NCBI RefSeq assembly: GCF_910585425.1
Contig: NZ_CAJUCP010000001.1
Coordinates: 111,957-175,956 of the forward strand
Reading direction: 5' to 3'
Origin: an uncultured Acetatifactor sp.
GTDB lineage: Bacteria > Bacillota > Clostridia > Lachnospirales > Lachnospiraceae
DNA: 64,000 nucleotides
Shown here: piece after piece, positions 8,845 through 18,164 of the stretch
Layout: every line of letters starts with the position of its first letter
Numbering within the stretch: position 1 is the first letter of the stretch
Program-made: the position numbers and the translations under genes
Notes under the pieces: generated by a model
What the model saw: only the letters and a program-made list of their open reading frames with translations
Database searches by the model: none
Told to the model about the DNA's origin: nothing

Positions 8845-9010
8845 TTTTTATTCCAGTTCCGTTTCTGCACTTCAGTGCCCATCCCAGGGGAGAATCATCA
8901 TCTGCTAAGTGCGCAGCTGATAATTCTCCCGGGCACTTCCGTTCCGAAACTGTTTTTCTATTCCAGTCTCGGTTCTTTTATTCCGGTTCCTTTTCTATAC
9001 TCCAGTGCCC
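8845..9010. repeat. Repeat- and hairpin-bearing spacer between pseF and pseI
   Basis: A direct repeat (TTTTATTCC-GTTCC-TTTCT followed by CAGTGCCC) at 8845-8880 and 8976-9010 flanks an imperfect hairpin at 8874-8937. The arms of the hairpin share AGTGCCC and GGGAGAAT, and the loop is TAAGTGC. A weaker third partial copy lies near 8953. I see no gene or U-tract. The hairpin may be a processing or attenuation structure inside the pse transcript. Confidence 0.6.
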
Positions 9011-9019
9011 CCTCCATAC

Positions 9020-9712
9020 TCACTCCCCGCCCTGTCTCATGCGGTACTTCAGCTCCGCGAGCCGCCAGTCCTCCTCGGTGTCGATGTCCTGGACCTCCAG
9101 CTCGGATATGATGAAGGGGAGGGTGTGCTCCATCACAAGGCAGCCCTGCCGCCCAAAGCTTTCCGCGTTCAGGCAGTAGAACTGCCCCACATCGTGGTAG
9201 ACGGGCTCCAGGTCCTGGGATCTGCACAGGTACAGCTCCGGCGTGTTCATCCGGATCTCCCCGTCCCTGATCACCAGCCCCCGCTGGGGCGGAAAGCTGA
9301 ATCGCACCACCGGCGCCACCGCGTCCGCGCCGGACTCCTCCAGCAGCCCCATGGCCTGCCGCAGGGTCTCCGGCCGCAGGAAGGGGGCTGTGGGATAGAT
9401 GCCGCACAGGAAGCCGAAGGTCTGCCCGCGCTTCCCGTACTCCTCCAGCACCTCCGCCAGCACCTGGGCGGTAGTGGCGTAGTCGCCGGACATCCTGTCG
9501 CTCCGCATGAAAGGCACCTCTGCGCCCCAGCTCCTGGCGATCTCCCCGATCTCCTCATCGTCCGTAGACACCATCACCCTGTCGAACACCCCCGATTCCA
9601 GCGCCGCCTGGATGGAGTAGGCCAGGATGGGCCTGCCGCAGAACTCTCTGATATTCTTCCTGGGGATGCGCTTGCTGCCTCCCCTTGCCGTAATGATCGC
9701 TATCTTTTCCAT
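9020..9712 (-). CDS. pseF: CMP-pseudaminic acid cytidylyltransferase PseF
   Basis: A 230-residue CMP-nonulosonate synthetase that activates the sugar with CTP. The nucleotide-binding motif IITARGGSKRIPRKNIREF opens the protein, followed by STDDEEIGEIA, LCGIYPTAPF, and the C-terminal IDTEEDWRLAELKYR typical of PseF/NeuA. I start it at 9712, since the 22 codons upstream lack homology. It ends 187 bp before the PseI fusion gene, so the order pseF-pseI-pseG follows transcription. Whether it accepts a formylated sugar cannot be told from sequence. Confidence 0.92.
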   Translation of the reverse strand: MEKIAIITARGGSKRIPRKNIREFCGRPILAYSIQAALESGVFDRVMVSTDDEEIGEIARSWGAEVPFMRSDRMSGDYATTAQVLAEVLEEYGKRGQTFGFLCGIYPTAPFLRPETLRQAMGLLEESGADAVAPVVRFSFPPQRGLVIRDGEIRMNTPELYLCRSQDLEPVYHDVGQFYCLNAESFGRQGCLVMEHTLPFIISELEVQDIDTEEDWRLAELKYRMRQGGE

Positions 9713-9761
9713 CAGCCAATATCCTTTCCGGCCCTCCGCCGCCCTCAGGCCCGCTTTCCTC

Positions 9762-10802
9762 TCACGGCCTGGAGCCATGCCGGAAGACGCCCCTTGCCCT
9801 GCGCGCCAGCAGCTTCAGTCTGTAGTACCAGTAGAAGCCTGTGTCGCAGCGGCGCTGCATGTCCATGAGCTTGCGCTCCTCCTCCCCAATCCGCTCCCTG
9901 TAGTACCGGTTCTCCCAAAACGCCGGGCAATGCTCCTCCACACCCCTGCGCAGCTCCTTTACAAAGGAAAGCCTCGGATGCTTTACGCCCTGCAGATAGG
10001 AAAACAGCGTAATCACGTAATAGAGCTCCGTATAGCGGAACTCGATCTCCTGGCGGTATCGCTCCAGGAAGCCCCGCCTGCCGCACTCTTCCAGGAAGGC
10101 CTCCTCCGCCCGCATCCTGTCCCGGCAGCGCTCCTCCGTGATGCGGTGCACCGTGGAGGCATCGTGCTGGTAATAATAATACAGCGGCGCGTCCACCCGC
10201 TCGAACCGGGTAAAGTACAGCGACCACAGAGGCCCCGCGCAGTTGTCCTCGTAAAAGATGCCCTCCGGGAAGCCAAGCCCGTTCTCCTCTATGACGCTGC
10301 GGCGATAGATTTTCACCACCATGCTGCCCGGGCGCAGCAGGAGCTTTCTGTGCTTTTCCTCGTCCAGCAGGCCTGTCTGGTCCTCCGTGTTGTTCTTCAC
10401 CACTGTCCCGATGCCAAAGCCCCGCTCGGACACCAGACTGTAGTCACAGCCCACCACATCCGCCCCGGTCTCCCGGGCCCGGGCCAGCAATCGCTCATAA
10501 TAGTCGGGCGTCACCCAGTCATCGCTGTCGATAAAGCCCACCCATTCTCCGGAAGCGGCCCGCAGCCCCTCGTTCTTCGCGCCGCCCTGGCGGCGGTTCA
10601 CCGGATAGGTGATGACCCGCACCCTGTCCGGATGCGCCGCCTCGTAGGCCCGCAGGATCTCCAGGGAGCCGTCCGTGGAGGCATCGTCCACCGCGATAAT
10701 CTCGTAATCCACAATCGTCTGGTTCAGCAGGGAGTCCATGCAGAAATTCAGTTTTCCCTCCCCGGCCATGTTGTAGACCGGTACGATCACGCTCAACTGC
10801 AT
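9762..10802 (-). CDS. Family GT2 glycosyltransferase
   Basis: A 346-residue cytoplasmic GT-A enzyme. Motifs are LSVIVPVYNMAGEGKLNFC, AVDDASTDGSLEIL, GGAKNEGLRAASGEW and FIDSDDWVTPDYYE with the metal-binding DSDD; the C-terminal half is helical and charged. The start at 10802 is behind GGAGGAGGGGCACAC and overlaps the end of the ABC transporter gene by 10 bp, so the two are coupled. It probably adds one sugar to the lipid-linked unit that the transporter flips. Donor and acceptor cannot be read from sequence. Confidence 0.9.
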   Translation of the reverse strand: MQLSVIVPVYNMAGEGKLNFCMDSLLNQTIVDYEIIAVDDASTDGSLEILRAYEAAHPDRVRVITYPVNRRQGGAKNEGLRAASGEWVGFIDSDDWVTPDYYERLLARARETGADVVGCDYSLVSERGFGIGTVVKNNTEDQTGLLDEEKHRKLLLRPGSMVVKIYRRSVIEENGLGFPEGIFYEDNCAGPLWSLYFTRFERVDAPLYYYYQHDASTVHRITEERCRDRMRAEEAFLEECGRRGFLERYRQEIEFRYTELYYVITLFSYLQGVKHPRLSFVKELRRGVEEHCPAFWENRYYRERIGEEERKLMDMQRRCDTGFYWYYRLKLLARRARGVFRHGSRP

Positions 10803-12568
10803 GTGTGCCCCTCCTCCGCCCGGGGGGCCTGCCGCTCCAGGACTACCTTCCCGTCTTCCACCCGGTAGACCACATCGCATTTCCCGATGGTCTGCAGCCT
10901 GTGGGCGATGATGACCAAAGTCTTCCTGCCCTGGAGCCTGTTGATGGCGGACATGATGGCGGCCTCCGTGTCATTGTCCAGGGCGGAGGTGGCCTCGTCC
11001 AGAATCAACACCTCCGGATCGTAGTACAGCGCCCTGGCGATGCCGATCCGCTGCCTCTGGCCCCCGGAGAGCCGGATGCCCCGCTCGCCGATGCCCGTGT
11101 CCAGACCCTCCGGCAGGGAGCGGACGAACTCGTCCAGCTGGGCCTCCCTGAGCACCTCCCAGACCCGGGCTTCGTCTATGGCCTCATCGTGCACCCCGAA
11201 GGCCACGTTCCTGCGGATGGTATCGTCCAGCATGAAGATCATCTGGGGGATATAGCCGATATTTTTCAGGAAGCCCCGGTACTGCGTCTTTACGTCCACG
11301 CCGTCCGCGTACACGCCCCCGCCCTTCGTCTCCAGCAGCCCCAGCAGCACGTCCACGATGGTGCTCTTCCCCGCCCCGGAGGTGCCCACGATCCCCACCG
11401 CGGAGCCCACCTTGACGGTCAGGTCCGCGTGGTCGAAAATCAGTTTCTCCGTATTCGGATAGGCATATGTGATGTCACGCAGCTCAATGGAGTCCTTCAG
11501 GGGGAGCTTGTCCTGATCAGCGGCCGCGAAGGACATGTCTACCTTGTCGTCGTCGATTTCTTCCTGCAGATTGTCGCTGACTCCCATGAAAAAGGGCTCG
11601 AAATAGGCGATGGAGTTGATCTGGTTATTGATGCGGTTCACCGCAGGCAGCAGCACGAAAGCCGCGGCAGCCAAGGTGGAGAGCACCTCCAGCATGTTCT
11701 CTGTGGAGGCCCCCGTGACAGTCAGCACAATCATGTAGCCCATCATCACGCCGATGCACACAGTCTCGATCAGGAGCTTGGGCACATTGTTGTACAGGCT
11801 GTAGCGCTGTACGGCGTCCACATAGCCCTTGCCGCATCTGCGGTACTCGTCCACGAAATACTGCTCCTTGCAGATGATCTTCACCTCTTTGATGCCCTGG
11901 ACAGTCTGGGAGATCCATTTGAAGAGGCTGCTGTAGTAATTCTGGTTGTCCTCCCCCGCCTTATGCATGATGGGCTTGAGCACCTTCTTGATCGCCGCCA
12001 TCAGCAGCACCAGGGAAACGGCCAGCAGCACGGTCATGACGCCGTTGGTCATCAGGCAGTACCCCACCACGAACAGGGACACCACCCCGTCCGACATCAA
12101 CTGCAGCAGCGCCAGAATCAATGCATACATATTGTTCACGTCCGAAGTGATGCTCCGCTGTACTACAGCTGTGTCTGCATCCAGGTAGAATTCATAGCCC
12201 CTGCGCAGATAGTTGCACAGCATGCGCTGGGAGGTGCGGAACTGATTGGTATAGACAAAGGCGAACGTGAGCTTCTGCTGTACGAAGAGGAATCCGTTCT
12301 TCACCGCGAACACCGCCACCAGCAGCGCCATCACCGTGACGGAGAAGGTCTGGAAATCCTCGCAGCCCAGGAACCGGTAGAAGCTCCTGACGATGCCGTT
12401 CTTTTCCACGGCCGCCGGGTCGATGATCACGCTCACCGCCTGCACCAGCAGCCCGATTCCGGCAGTCTGCAGGAACGCCCCGATCACCATCAGGGCCATG
12501 AGCCCCGCCATGGCGTACTTTTGTTTTCTGTCCAACAGGACATTCAGCTTCCTTATAATCTGTGCCAT
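10793..12568 (-). CDS. PglK/MsbA-like ABC half-transporter, probable lipid-linked oligosaccharide flippase
   Basis: A 591-residue exporter with a six-helix membrane domain (about residues 1-330) fused to an ATPase. The ATPase shows Walker A GTSGAGKSTIVD, Q-loop YIPQMIF, signature LSGGQRQRIGIARALYY, Walker B VLILDEATSALD and the switch His in IIAHRLQTI. Homodimeric enzymes of this layout (PglK, WlaB) flip undecaprenyl-linked glycans. Its place upstream of a GT2 and the pse genes supports that role; a drug or lipid exporter is the alternative. It has an unusual 5' leader with a long hairpin. Confidence 0.88.
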   Translation of the reverse strand: MAQIIRKLNVLLDRKQKYAMAGLMALMVIGAFLQTAGIGLLVQAVSVIIDPAAVEKNGIVRSFYRFLGCEDFQTFSVTVMALLVAVFAVKNGFLFVQQKLTFAFVYTNQFRTSQRMLCNYLRRGYEFYLDADTAVVQRSITSDVNNMYALILALLQLMSDGVVSLFVVGYCLMTNGVMTVLLAVSLVLLMAAIKKVLKPIMHKAGEDNQNYYSSLFKWISQTVQGIKEVKIICKEQYFVDEYRRCGKGYVDAVQRYSLYNNVPKLLIETVCIGVMMGYMIVLTVTGASTENMLEVLSTLAAAAFVLLPAVNRINNQINSIAYFEPFFMGVSDNLQEEIDDDKVDMSFAAADQDKLPLKDSIELRDITYAYPNTEKLIFDHADLTVKVGSAVGIVGTSGAGKSTIVDVLLGLLETKGGGVYADGVDVKTQYRGFLKNIGYIPQMIFMLDDTIRRNVAFGVHDEAIDEARVWEVLREAQLDEFVRSLPEGLDTGIGERGIRLSGGQRQRIGIARALYYDPEVLILDEATSALDNDTEAAIMSAINRLQGRKTLVIIAHRLQTIGKCDVVYRVEDGKVVLERQAPRAEEGHTCS

Positions 12569-12641
12569 GGGCCACCCTTTCCCATCCGAATCTTCTGTGT
12601 CAACAGTTTACTGCAAGTCCCGGGCAGAATTCGCTCCGCTC

Positions 12642-12704
12642 GTCAAATGGCCGAATAACCAGCCGATCGAGCAAGCCCGGCGTCTGGTTCTCCGCCCATT
12701 TGAC
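12642..12704. promoter_or_regulatory. Long hairpin in the leader of the ABC transporter gene
   Basis: GTCAAATGG at 12642-12650 pairs with CCATTTGAC at 12696-12704, and AACCAG pairs with CTGGTT inside it. This gives a stem of about 15 pairs in a 63-bp structure. It lies about 75 bp before the ABC start and downstream of a TACAAT box (minus strand, about 12727). It could control readthrough or translation of the operon. No U-tract follows, so it is not a classical terminator. Confidence 0.5.
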
Positions 12705-12775
12705 CCTGCCCTTTGCGTACATTGTACCATGTTTTCCCGATTAAGGAACGTTTATCATAAAGTCTTCAAAAAAAT

Positions 12776-14725
12776 TTAAGAAAATGCGCAGAGGTACACC
12801 GTATCCCCGTGGACGCTCTCCTCCCCGGGCAGCAGGACCTCCACCACCCTCAGGCCGTACCGCTCCAGCGCCTCCAGGGCCCCTGCCTCCTCCACCTCGG
12901 GCTTCCTCAGCACCACGATCCCTGCCCCTTCCGTCAGCCCCTCCATTTCCTGCCTGTCCTCCAGCTCCGGAAGCGTAAGGAGCAGGGTCCTGGCATACCG
13001 GGTGAACTCCGGCAGATTGTCGTAATAGCCTACGCCGTCGTAGAGGCAGACGCAGGGAAGCTCCCCGTACCGCTCCGCCACCTCCATCTGCCTCCCATAG
13101 CCCCGGTACAGGTACTCCCCGTCATACCCCGCCATGTTCGCCAGCCCCAGGAGCAGCGCCAGGACCGGCAGCAACGCCTTCCCCAGGGGCTGTCTGCCGT
13201 CAGGCACAGCCGCGGCGGCAAGCCTGGCCCCCAGCACCGCAAGCAGCAGAGATGAGAAAGCGAACAACGGCATCACATAGCGGTCCACCAGATAGGGGGA
13301 CATCCTTGCCGCCAGGAGGAAATAGCAGCCGCAGGGCACCAGGAGCAGCAGCCAGAATTCCCGGCGGGCATTCCCGGCAGGGGGCGCACTTTCGCCCATG
13401 GCCGCAGTTCCGCCGCTGCCGATTCTCCCGGCTGCGGCCTCCGTCCCACTGTTACCCCTGAATCCAATGGCCTCCGTCCCTTTGTCACCCCTGACTTCAA
13501 TGGCCTCCGTCTCACTGTCCTTCCCGGCTTCAATGGCTTCCGTTTTTTTGACCCGTTCAGTCAACCCCTTCCACCCTTTCCGCCGTGCAAAGACCACCCC
13601 CGCCGCCAGGCAGGCCGCTGCCAGGAGCACCGCCCCCAATGCCACGCTCCCGAAGCTCCCCTTCACCAACAGGCCGCCGAAAGCCCCAAGCCTCTCCCCA
13701 TATCCCGAAAAGCCCTGTCCCAGGTTTTGAAGGGCCTCGGTCCCTCTCCCGCTGGACAGCACGTCCTGTATGGCGAAGGGAAATACCCCCACGCCGATCA
13801 CCGCCGCCAGGACCATGCTGCGGATATACCGCTTCAGCTCCCCGTACCTTCTGCGCCGGGCCAGGAGCGCCGCCGTCACCGCCGCAAGCGCCAGACAGAA
13901 GAACAGGAAGAAATACTGGGTCAAAAATCCCAGCGCCGTCACCGCTATGAGCGTCCTGTTCTTCCCCGCGAAGCCCTTTTCCAGCCATTTCTTCATATGC
14001 ACATAAAACAGCGCCACACAGAAAAAAGTCAGGAGCCCGTACATGCGGATCAGCAGGGCCGTGGCGATCCCCCCGGTGGACAGCCCGTAGAGCAGGGCAG
14101 CGCAGATTCCCACAGCCCTTCCGTATCCCCGGGGCAGGAGCCCGTGCCGCTCCAGCAGCGCCCCCAGCCCGAAGAAGCACGCGCAGCAGCCCAATATGGC
14201 CAGTATGTTGATGGCACAGCCCTGGAACGGCCCCACGGTGTCGCGGAACAGGGAGGACATGGTGTGGAGAAGCATGAAATGCAGCGGGGGATGGTTGTCG
14301 TCCTTGACATTGAAATAGACAGAAAGGTACGAAAATGCGTCTTCCTCTCCCACGGTGATATAGTCGTGGAACTGCTCCGCGCCGATCCAGACCGGCTCCG
14401 GGTATACGTCCGCCCGGTACTGCAGGAGCCTGCTGGCCCCCCGGTTCTCCACCACGTCCCGGACCGTGTCCGCCAGGTTCCCCACAGTCTCCCCGAAGGA
14501 CTCCCCCCGGATCTCCTCCTGCACGAATTTCGCCAGCCTCCCCACGGGCTGGGTGGGCACGATCCAGGGATTGAACTGGGCGTTGGACAGTTGGAAGGAG
14601 AGGAGCTCGTCCATGTGATACCCCTCCTTTTCCGCCGCGAAGCAGCACAGCGCCAGCGCCACGCAGATAAGCGCCGCCCCCTGGGCCCCGAACCTGCGCA
14701 GCCACTGCGCCAATCTCCCTTTCAT
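12776..14725 (-). CDS. GT-C-type polytopic glycosyltransferase with a loop repeat tract
   Basis: A 649-residue membrane protein with about 10-12 helices resembling the PMT/ArnT group. The first outer loop has the acidic motif GYHMDELLSF and a later DDNHPPLHFMLLH, where the Asp residues should be catalytic. Such enzymes use a polyprenyl-phosphate sugar on the outer face. Residues of about 410-465 form an 11-12 residue tandem tract (TEAIE-RGD-G repeated four to five times) in a loop between helices, which is foreign to the family. I start it at 14725 behind GGGAGAACGGG; an earlier ATG at 14773 lacks a site. Confidence 0.83.
   Translation of the reverse strand: MKGRLAQWLRRFGAQGAALICVALALCCFAAEKEGYHMDELLSFQLSNAQFNPWIVPTQPVGRLAKFVQEEIRGESFGETVGNLADTVRDVVENRGASRLLQYRADVYPEPVWIGAEQFHDYITVGEEDAFSYLSVYFNVKDDNHPPLHFMLLHTMSSLFRDTVGPFQGCAINILAILGCCACFFGLGALLERHGLLPRGYGRAVGICAALLYGLSTGGIATALLIRMYGLLTFFCVALFYVHMKKWLEKGFAGKNRTLIAVTALGFLTQYFFLFFCLALAAVTAALLARRRRYGELKRYIRSMVLAAVIGVGVFPFAIQDVLSSGRGTEALQNLGQGFSGYGERLGAFGGLLVKGSFGSVALGAVLLAAACLAAGVVFARRKGWKGLTERVKKTEAIEAGKDSETEAIEVRGDKGTEAIGFRGNSGTEAAAGRIGSGGTAAMGESAPPAGNARREFWLLLLVPCGCYFLLAARMSPYLVDRYVMPLFAFSSLLLAVLGARLAAAAVPDGRQPLGKALLPVLALLLGLANMAGYDGEYLYRGYGRQMEVAERYGELPCVCLYDGVGYYDNLPEFTRYARTLLLTLPELEDRQEMEGLTEGAGIVVLRKPEVEEAGALEALERYGLRVVEVLLPGEESVHGDTVYLCAFS
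13400..13550. repeat. In-frame tandem repeat inside a GT-C gene
   Basis: Units of 33-36 bp code for TEAIE-x-RGD-x-G type repeats. All copies keep the frame. They lie between two membrane helices of the host protein. Confidence 0.75.
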
Positions 14726-14813
14726 CCCGTTCTCCCGCCTGTCTTCCACTTTATCCCCGGCCTCCAAATCCATTTGCAGTCATCGACATTTGTTCCCGTT
14801 TATCCTTTGCGCG

Positions 14814-14975
14814 CCAGTACCCCAGCGCATGAATCCTTGCGCAATCAGAACTGGCTGTCCAAGCCCAGTGCTGCCTTGTGGTCAGTCAACGATGCCCTGT
14901 GCCCGACTCATCCGCCTTGTCCCGACGCGGCCATCAGGCACTGCTCGCTCGGGAATCCATGCTCTTGTGCGCTAG
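14814..14975. repeat. Dispersed 162-bp intergenic element, copy 2 of 3
   Basis: The same element as at 5036 and 24878, same orientation. It keeps GCATGAATCCTTGCGCAATC at the left, GGTCAGTCAACGATGCC and CCGCCTTGTCC in the middle, and CGGGAATCCATGC at the right end. The final TAG is the stop codon of the upstream membrane protein gene. Confidence 0.87.
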
Positions 14976-16168
14976 TTTGCCATAAAATACGTCTCCCCCG
15001 CCAGGAGCCTGGCGAAGAAATACACGCCGCAGAACACCTGGTAGGCGAACACCGCACCGCACGCCCCTGCGGCAAGCTTATAGAAAAGCCCCTGCCCCCG
15101 CCTCCTCCAGAGGAACAGCCATTTGTCAAGGCTCATGACGAATATCAGGAAGATGGCGATGCAGTACCCCCAGAGGAAGTTCCCGTCCCTGGAGCGGCTC
15201 CCGGTCTCCACCAGGCAAAGCGCCTCCAGGAAGCCCAGGCCCGTCATGCCCCACGCGAAGAGGTAGAGCCTGTCCCGAAGAAGCTCCCCCAGGGAGAAGA
15301 GGAGCACCGCCAGCGGGAAAGCGATGGAGCAGAGTACTGCCAGCTTGGTCCTGTTGGCGTGGAGGGAAAATGTGTACCATGGCGAAAAGGCGATGCCGTG
15401 GCCCGTCTCCTCCCCGAACAGCACCATATTCTGCCACAGGACCACTCCGCAGGCCGGCAGCACCGTGCTCCCCAGCAGGAACACCTGACGGAACCGCACC
15501 CCCCTGAACAGGTCCGCCAGCAGCTTCACCGCCAGCACCGGCGCGAACACCGTCAGAAAGCTGGGCTTGATCCCCGTGCAGACAAAAAGCAGCGCCGCCA
15601 TAGCCGTCCACTGCCCCGCCGTCACCCGCTGCCGGTAGCCCGCCTCCACCCTGACATAACAGAGCATCACCGCCAGGGCCGCCAGCTTCATGCACTGGTA
15701 GGTGGAATTGTGCCAGATATTGCCGGACTGATAGCTCACATAGCGGTACTGCCCCGCATAGGGCCAGAAAAAGGGCATCACCAGATTCAGCCCCAGGGCG
15801 CAGGACAATGTCAGCCCGTCCGTCCCCTTCCGGCGAAGCAGCCACCGCAGCAGCCTTTCCGTCAGCAGGATGCACAGCACGGTCACTGCCGCCAGGAACA
15901 GGGCGATCAGCCAGGTGCCCCCTCCGGCCATCCAGTGGAGGAGCTGGTAGATGTACGCCGTGAAGCTGTAATACCAGCCGTCGTCCACGATCATGCTGAT
16001 GTGATAGGGGAGATCCGACTGGAAATACCTGTTGTCATAGTCCAGGGGCTGTACGGACTGCATGTAGAACAGGTACAGGCACATTGCCCCATAGGCCCCG
16101 GTAGCCGCCCACAGGAGCCGGACGGCCCATTTTTTTCTGTTATCCTCTCTCGTTTCCATTTTCCTCAT
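14972..16168 (-). CDS. Polytopic membrane protein, GT-C-like
   Basis: A 398-residue protein with about ten helices. It shares layout and motifs with the protein at 30540-31892: an N-terminal outer loop with acidic residues, a His-Asn-(Ser/Ala)-Thr-Tyr segment (GNIWHNSTYQCMKLAAL), a T-KPSF segment, and NF-WGY near the end. This suggests one family of membrane glycosyltransferases or polymer handlers. It is the first gene behind a strong minus-strand promoter. Its stop codon is contributed by the 162-bp repeat, so its natural tail may have been altered. No proven function. Confidence 0.78.
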   Translation of the reverse strand: MRKMETREDNRKKWAVRLLWAATGAYGAMCLYLFYMQSVQPLDYDNRYFQSDLPYHISMIVDDGWYYSFTAYIYQLLHWMAGGGTWLIALFLAAVTVLCILLTERLLRWLLRRKGTDGLTLSCALGLNLVMPFFWPYAGQYRYVSYQSGNIWHNSTYQCMKLAALAVMLCYVRVEAGYRQRVTAGQWTAMAALLFVCTGIKPSFLTVFAPVLAVKLLADLFRGVRFRQVFLLGSTVLPACGVVLWQNMVLFGEETGHGIAFSPWYTFSLHANRTKLAVLCSIAFPLAVLLFSLGELLRDRLYLFAWGMTGLGFLEALCLVETGSRSRDGNFLWGYCIAIFLIFVMSLDKWLFLWRRRGQGLFYKLAAGACGAVFAYQVFCGVYFFARLLAGETYFMAN

Positions 16169-16186
16169 CCATTCCTTTTATGTGTC

Positions 16187-16216
16187 ATTCTAGCGAACCA
16201 TTCCCCTCTTTGTCAA
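16187..16216 (-). promoter_or_regulatory. Sigma-A-type promoter for the 16.2-1 kb gene run
   Basis: On the minus strand TTGACA (16216-16211), an 18-base spacer and TAGAAT (16192-16187) lie just upstream of the gene starting at 16168. It is divergent from the plus-strand promoter at 16237. Confidence 0.8.
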
Positions 16217-16236
16217 GCGAATTAGGCAATTCCGGC

Positions 16237-16265
16237 TTGTCTTTCTGACAGGGTTGATATAAAAT
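16237..16265 (+). promoter_or_regulatory. Sigma-A-type promoter for the plus-strand gene pair
   Basis: TTGTCT at 16237-16242, a 17-base spacer and TAAAAT at 16260-16265, with the first gene starting 45 bp further on. Confidence 0.75.
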
Positions 16266-16309
16266 AAGGAAGTAGCTTATCCAAAAAACATGCCACAGGG
16301 GGACCACCC

Positions 16310-18157
16310 ATGAAAGAAAAAGCATCCGACCTTACGAAAGCCCTCTGCCTGAGGATACTCGCCAAAAGCTTCCTGACCGCTTATGCTCTGTGCACCGCGT
16401 TCCACGCCCCTCTGGCGCCCGGGCAGTACGAGACCTTCATCGATTACGCGATCGCATCCATATATGAGTTACTGGGGGAGTATGACCTGAGATTCTTCCT
16501 TCTGCTGCTGCTGGCCGCCGTCTTCTATCGCTTCGCCCACAGGCGGCTGGAAGGAACGGAACAGGACGGGCGCTCCAGCGCGCTCCTGGCGGGCTTTTTC
16601 GCCCTCTGCCTCCTGTTCGGGCAGAGCTATCATCTGGCAGCCGACAGCTCCTACATCCTGGGCAGCCCGGTGAACCTCCTGAAATCGGCCCTGAGCTTCG
16701 GGGGGTATGCCGGTCTGTTCCGGGCCCTGATCGGGCTGGTCTGGCAGGCCATGGATTCCCATGGCTTCACGGGAGGCGGGGAGCACTTCTTCTCCCGGCA
16801 CGCCTTCTCCAGGTCATTTCTCATCCTGGCAGGCGCCTACCTCCCTTTCCTGCTCCTGGCCTTCCCCGGCAACCTGTGCTGGGACGCGATCGGCCAGATC
16901 GAACAGGTCATGGGCAGCGCGGGCTACAGCACCCACCATCCGCTGTTCCACACCCTGATCATGGGAGGGCTGGTGAAAGCGGGACAGACGCTGTTCCATT
17001 CCCCGGAGATCGGCCTGTTCGTCTATATGCTGCTGCAGGACGCCATGCTGGCGGCGGCACTGGCGGCTACGATCGGGGTCCTCTCCCGCCGCGGGGCATC
17101 CTTTCCCCTCCTGCTTACACTGCAGGCGCTGTACTGCGTCACGCCGGTGTATTCCAACATGGCCTCCACCGCCGTGAAGGACGTGCCCTTCGCAGCCTGC
17201 ATGGTCCTCTACTGCCTGTGGCTGGCCCTGCTCCTGGAGGAGCCACGGCGCATCCATAGCCGCAGATTCGTGATTTCGTTCTTTTTGATACAGGTAAGCG
17301 TCATACTGCTACGCAACAACGGGCTGTACGTGGTGGTGTTGTCCGGAATCGCAGGCTTTCTCTTCCTGTTCCGGAAATACGGGCTGCGGGAAAGGCTCCG
17401 GTTCCTGCTCGCAGGCTTCGGGGCCAGCGTCCTCACCGCCCGGGTGATCCTGGCGCTGCTGGCCTTTGCCTGCCACGCGTCTCCCGGCAGCATAGGGGAG
17501 ATGATGTCCCTGCCCTTCCAGCAGACCGCCCGATACCTGCTGCTCTATCAGCAGGAAATCACGCCGGAGGAGCGGGCTGCCATCGAGGCCGTGCTGGGGG
17601 ATGTGGGCACCGTGGCGGACAAGTACGATCCCGCCAGCGCGGATCCCGTGAAGGCCCTGTTCCACCGCGACGCTTCCACAGGAGAGGTGTTTTCCTACAT
17701 GAAGGCGTGGCTGCGCGGGTTCTTCCGGCATCCCGGCCCCTACATCGAGGCCTTTTTCGCCCATATCTACGGATGGTTCACCCCCGGGGTCTCAAATTCC
17801 ATCCGCTATGAGGCGGACACCTATGAGACCGTCCGGCAGGGAGGGCTGTTCCCCAATGCGGAGAAGCTGTTGATCTTCTATTACCGGTTCGCCGCCCGGA
17901 CGCCCCTGGGGCTTCTGGAGAACGTGGGAGCCAGCGTATGGGCCCTGTTCCTCCTGGCCTTTTACCAGAGAAGGCGCGGGCTGAGCGCTGCCCTCTGTGC
18001 CGGGGCGCCCCTTTGGGTGAGCCTCCTGATCTGCATGGCCTCGCCCTGCTTCCTGGGCCACCCCCGGTATGCCTTTCCCATCCTGTTCACCGTCCCGTTC
18101 CTGTACGGCTTTACACTGACGCTTGCGCCCGCTGACCGGAAAGCGGCGCGGAAATGA
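16310..18157 (+). CDS. DUF6020-like polytopic membrane protein
   Basis: A 615-residue protein with about 14 helices that resembles the DUF6020 family of Firmicute glycan loci, with the typical segment FPGNLCWDAIGQIEQV and then STHHPLFHTLIMGG. The outer loop after the first large helix pair has the Asp and paired His expected of a GT-C active site, so a membrane glycosyltransferase role is likely but unproven. The C-terminal third has a periplasmic-type loop (TPGVSNSIRYEAD). GGGGGACC precedes the ATG. It is followed after 7 bp by an acyltransferase gene, so the two form a short operon on the opposite strand to everything around. Confidence 0.82.
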   Translation: MKEKASDLTKALCLRILAKSFLTAYALCTAFHAPLAPGQYETFIDYAIASIYELLGEYDLRFFLLLLLAAVFYRFAHRRLEGTEQDGRSSALLAGFFALCLLFGQSYHLAADSSYILGSPVNLLKSALSFGGYAGLFRALIGLVWQAMDSHGFTGGGEHFFSRHAFSRSFLILAGAYLPFLLLAFPGNLCWDAIGQIEQVMGSAGYSTHHPLFHTLIMGGLVKAGQTLFHSPEIGLFVYMLLQDAMLAAALAATIGVLSRRGASFPLLLTLQALYCVTPVYSNMASTAVKDVPFAACMVLYCLWLALLLEEPRRIHSRRFVISFFLIQVSVILLRNNGLYVVVLSGIAGFLFLFRKYGLRERLRFLLAGFGASVLTARVILALLAFACHASPGSIGEMMSLPFQQTARYLLLYQQEITPEERAAIEAVLGDVGTVADKYDPASADPVKALFHRDASTGEVFSYMKAWLRGFFRHPGPYIEAFFAHIYGWFTPGVSNSIRYEADTYETVRQGGLFPNAEKLLIFYYRFAARTPLGLLENVGASVWALFLLAFYQRRRGLSAALCAGAPLWVSLLICMASPCFLGHPRYAFPILFTVPFLYGFTLTLAPADRKAARK

Positions 18158-18164
18158 GGGAATC

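Noticed and set aside
10805..12658. 617-codon open frame on the plus strand
   Set aside because: Antisense to the ABC transporter gene with its clear Walker and signature motifs.
13727..16225. 832-codon open frame on the plus strand
   Set aside because: Antisense to two membrane protein genes; the composition (Pro, Gln, His, Arg) is that of an antisense frame and no motif is seen.
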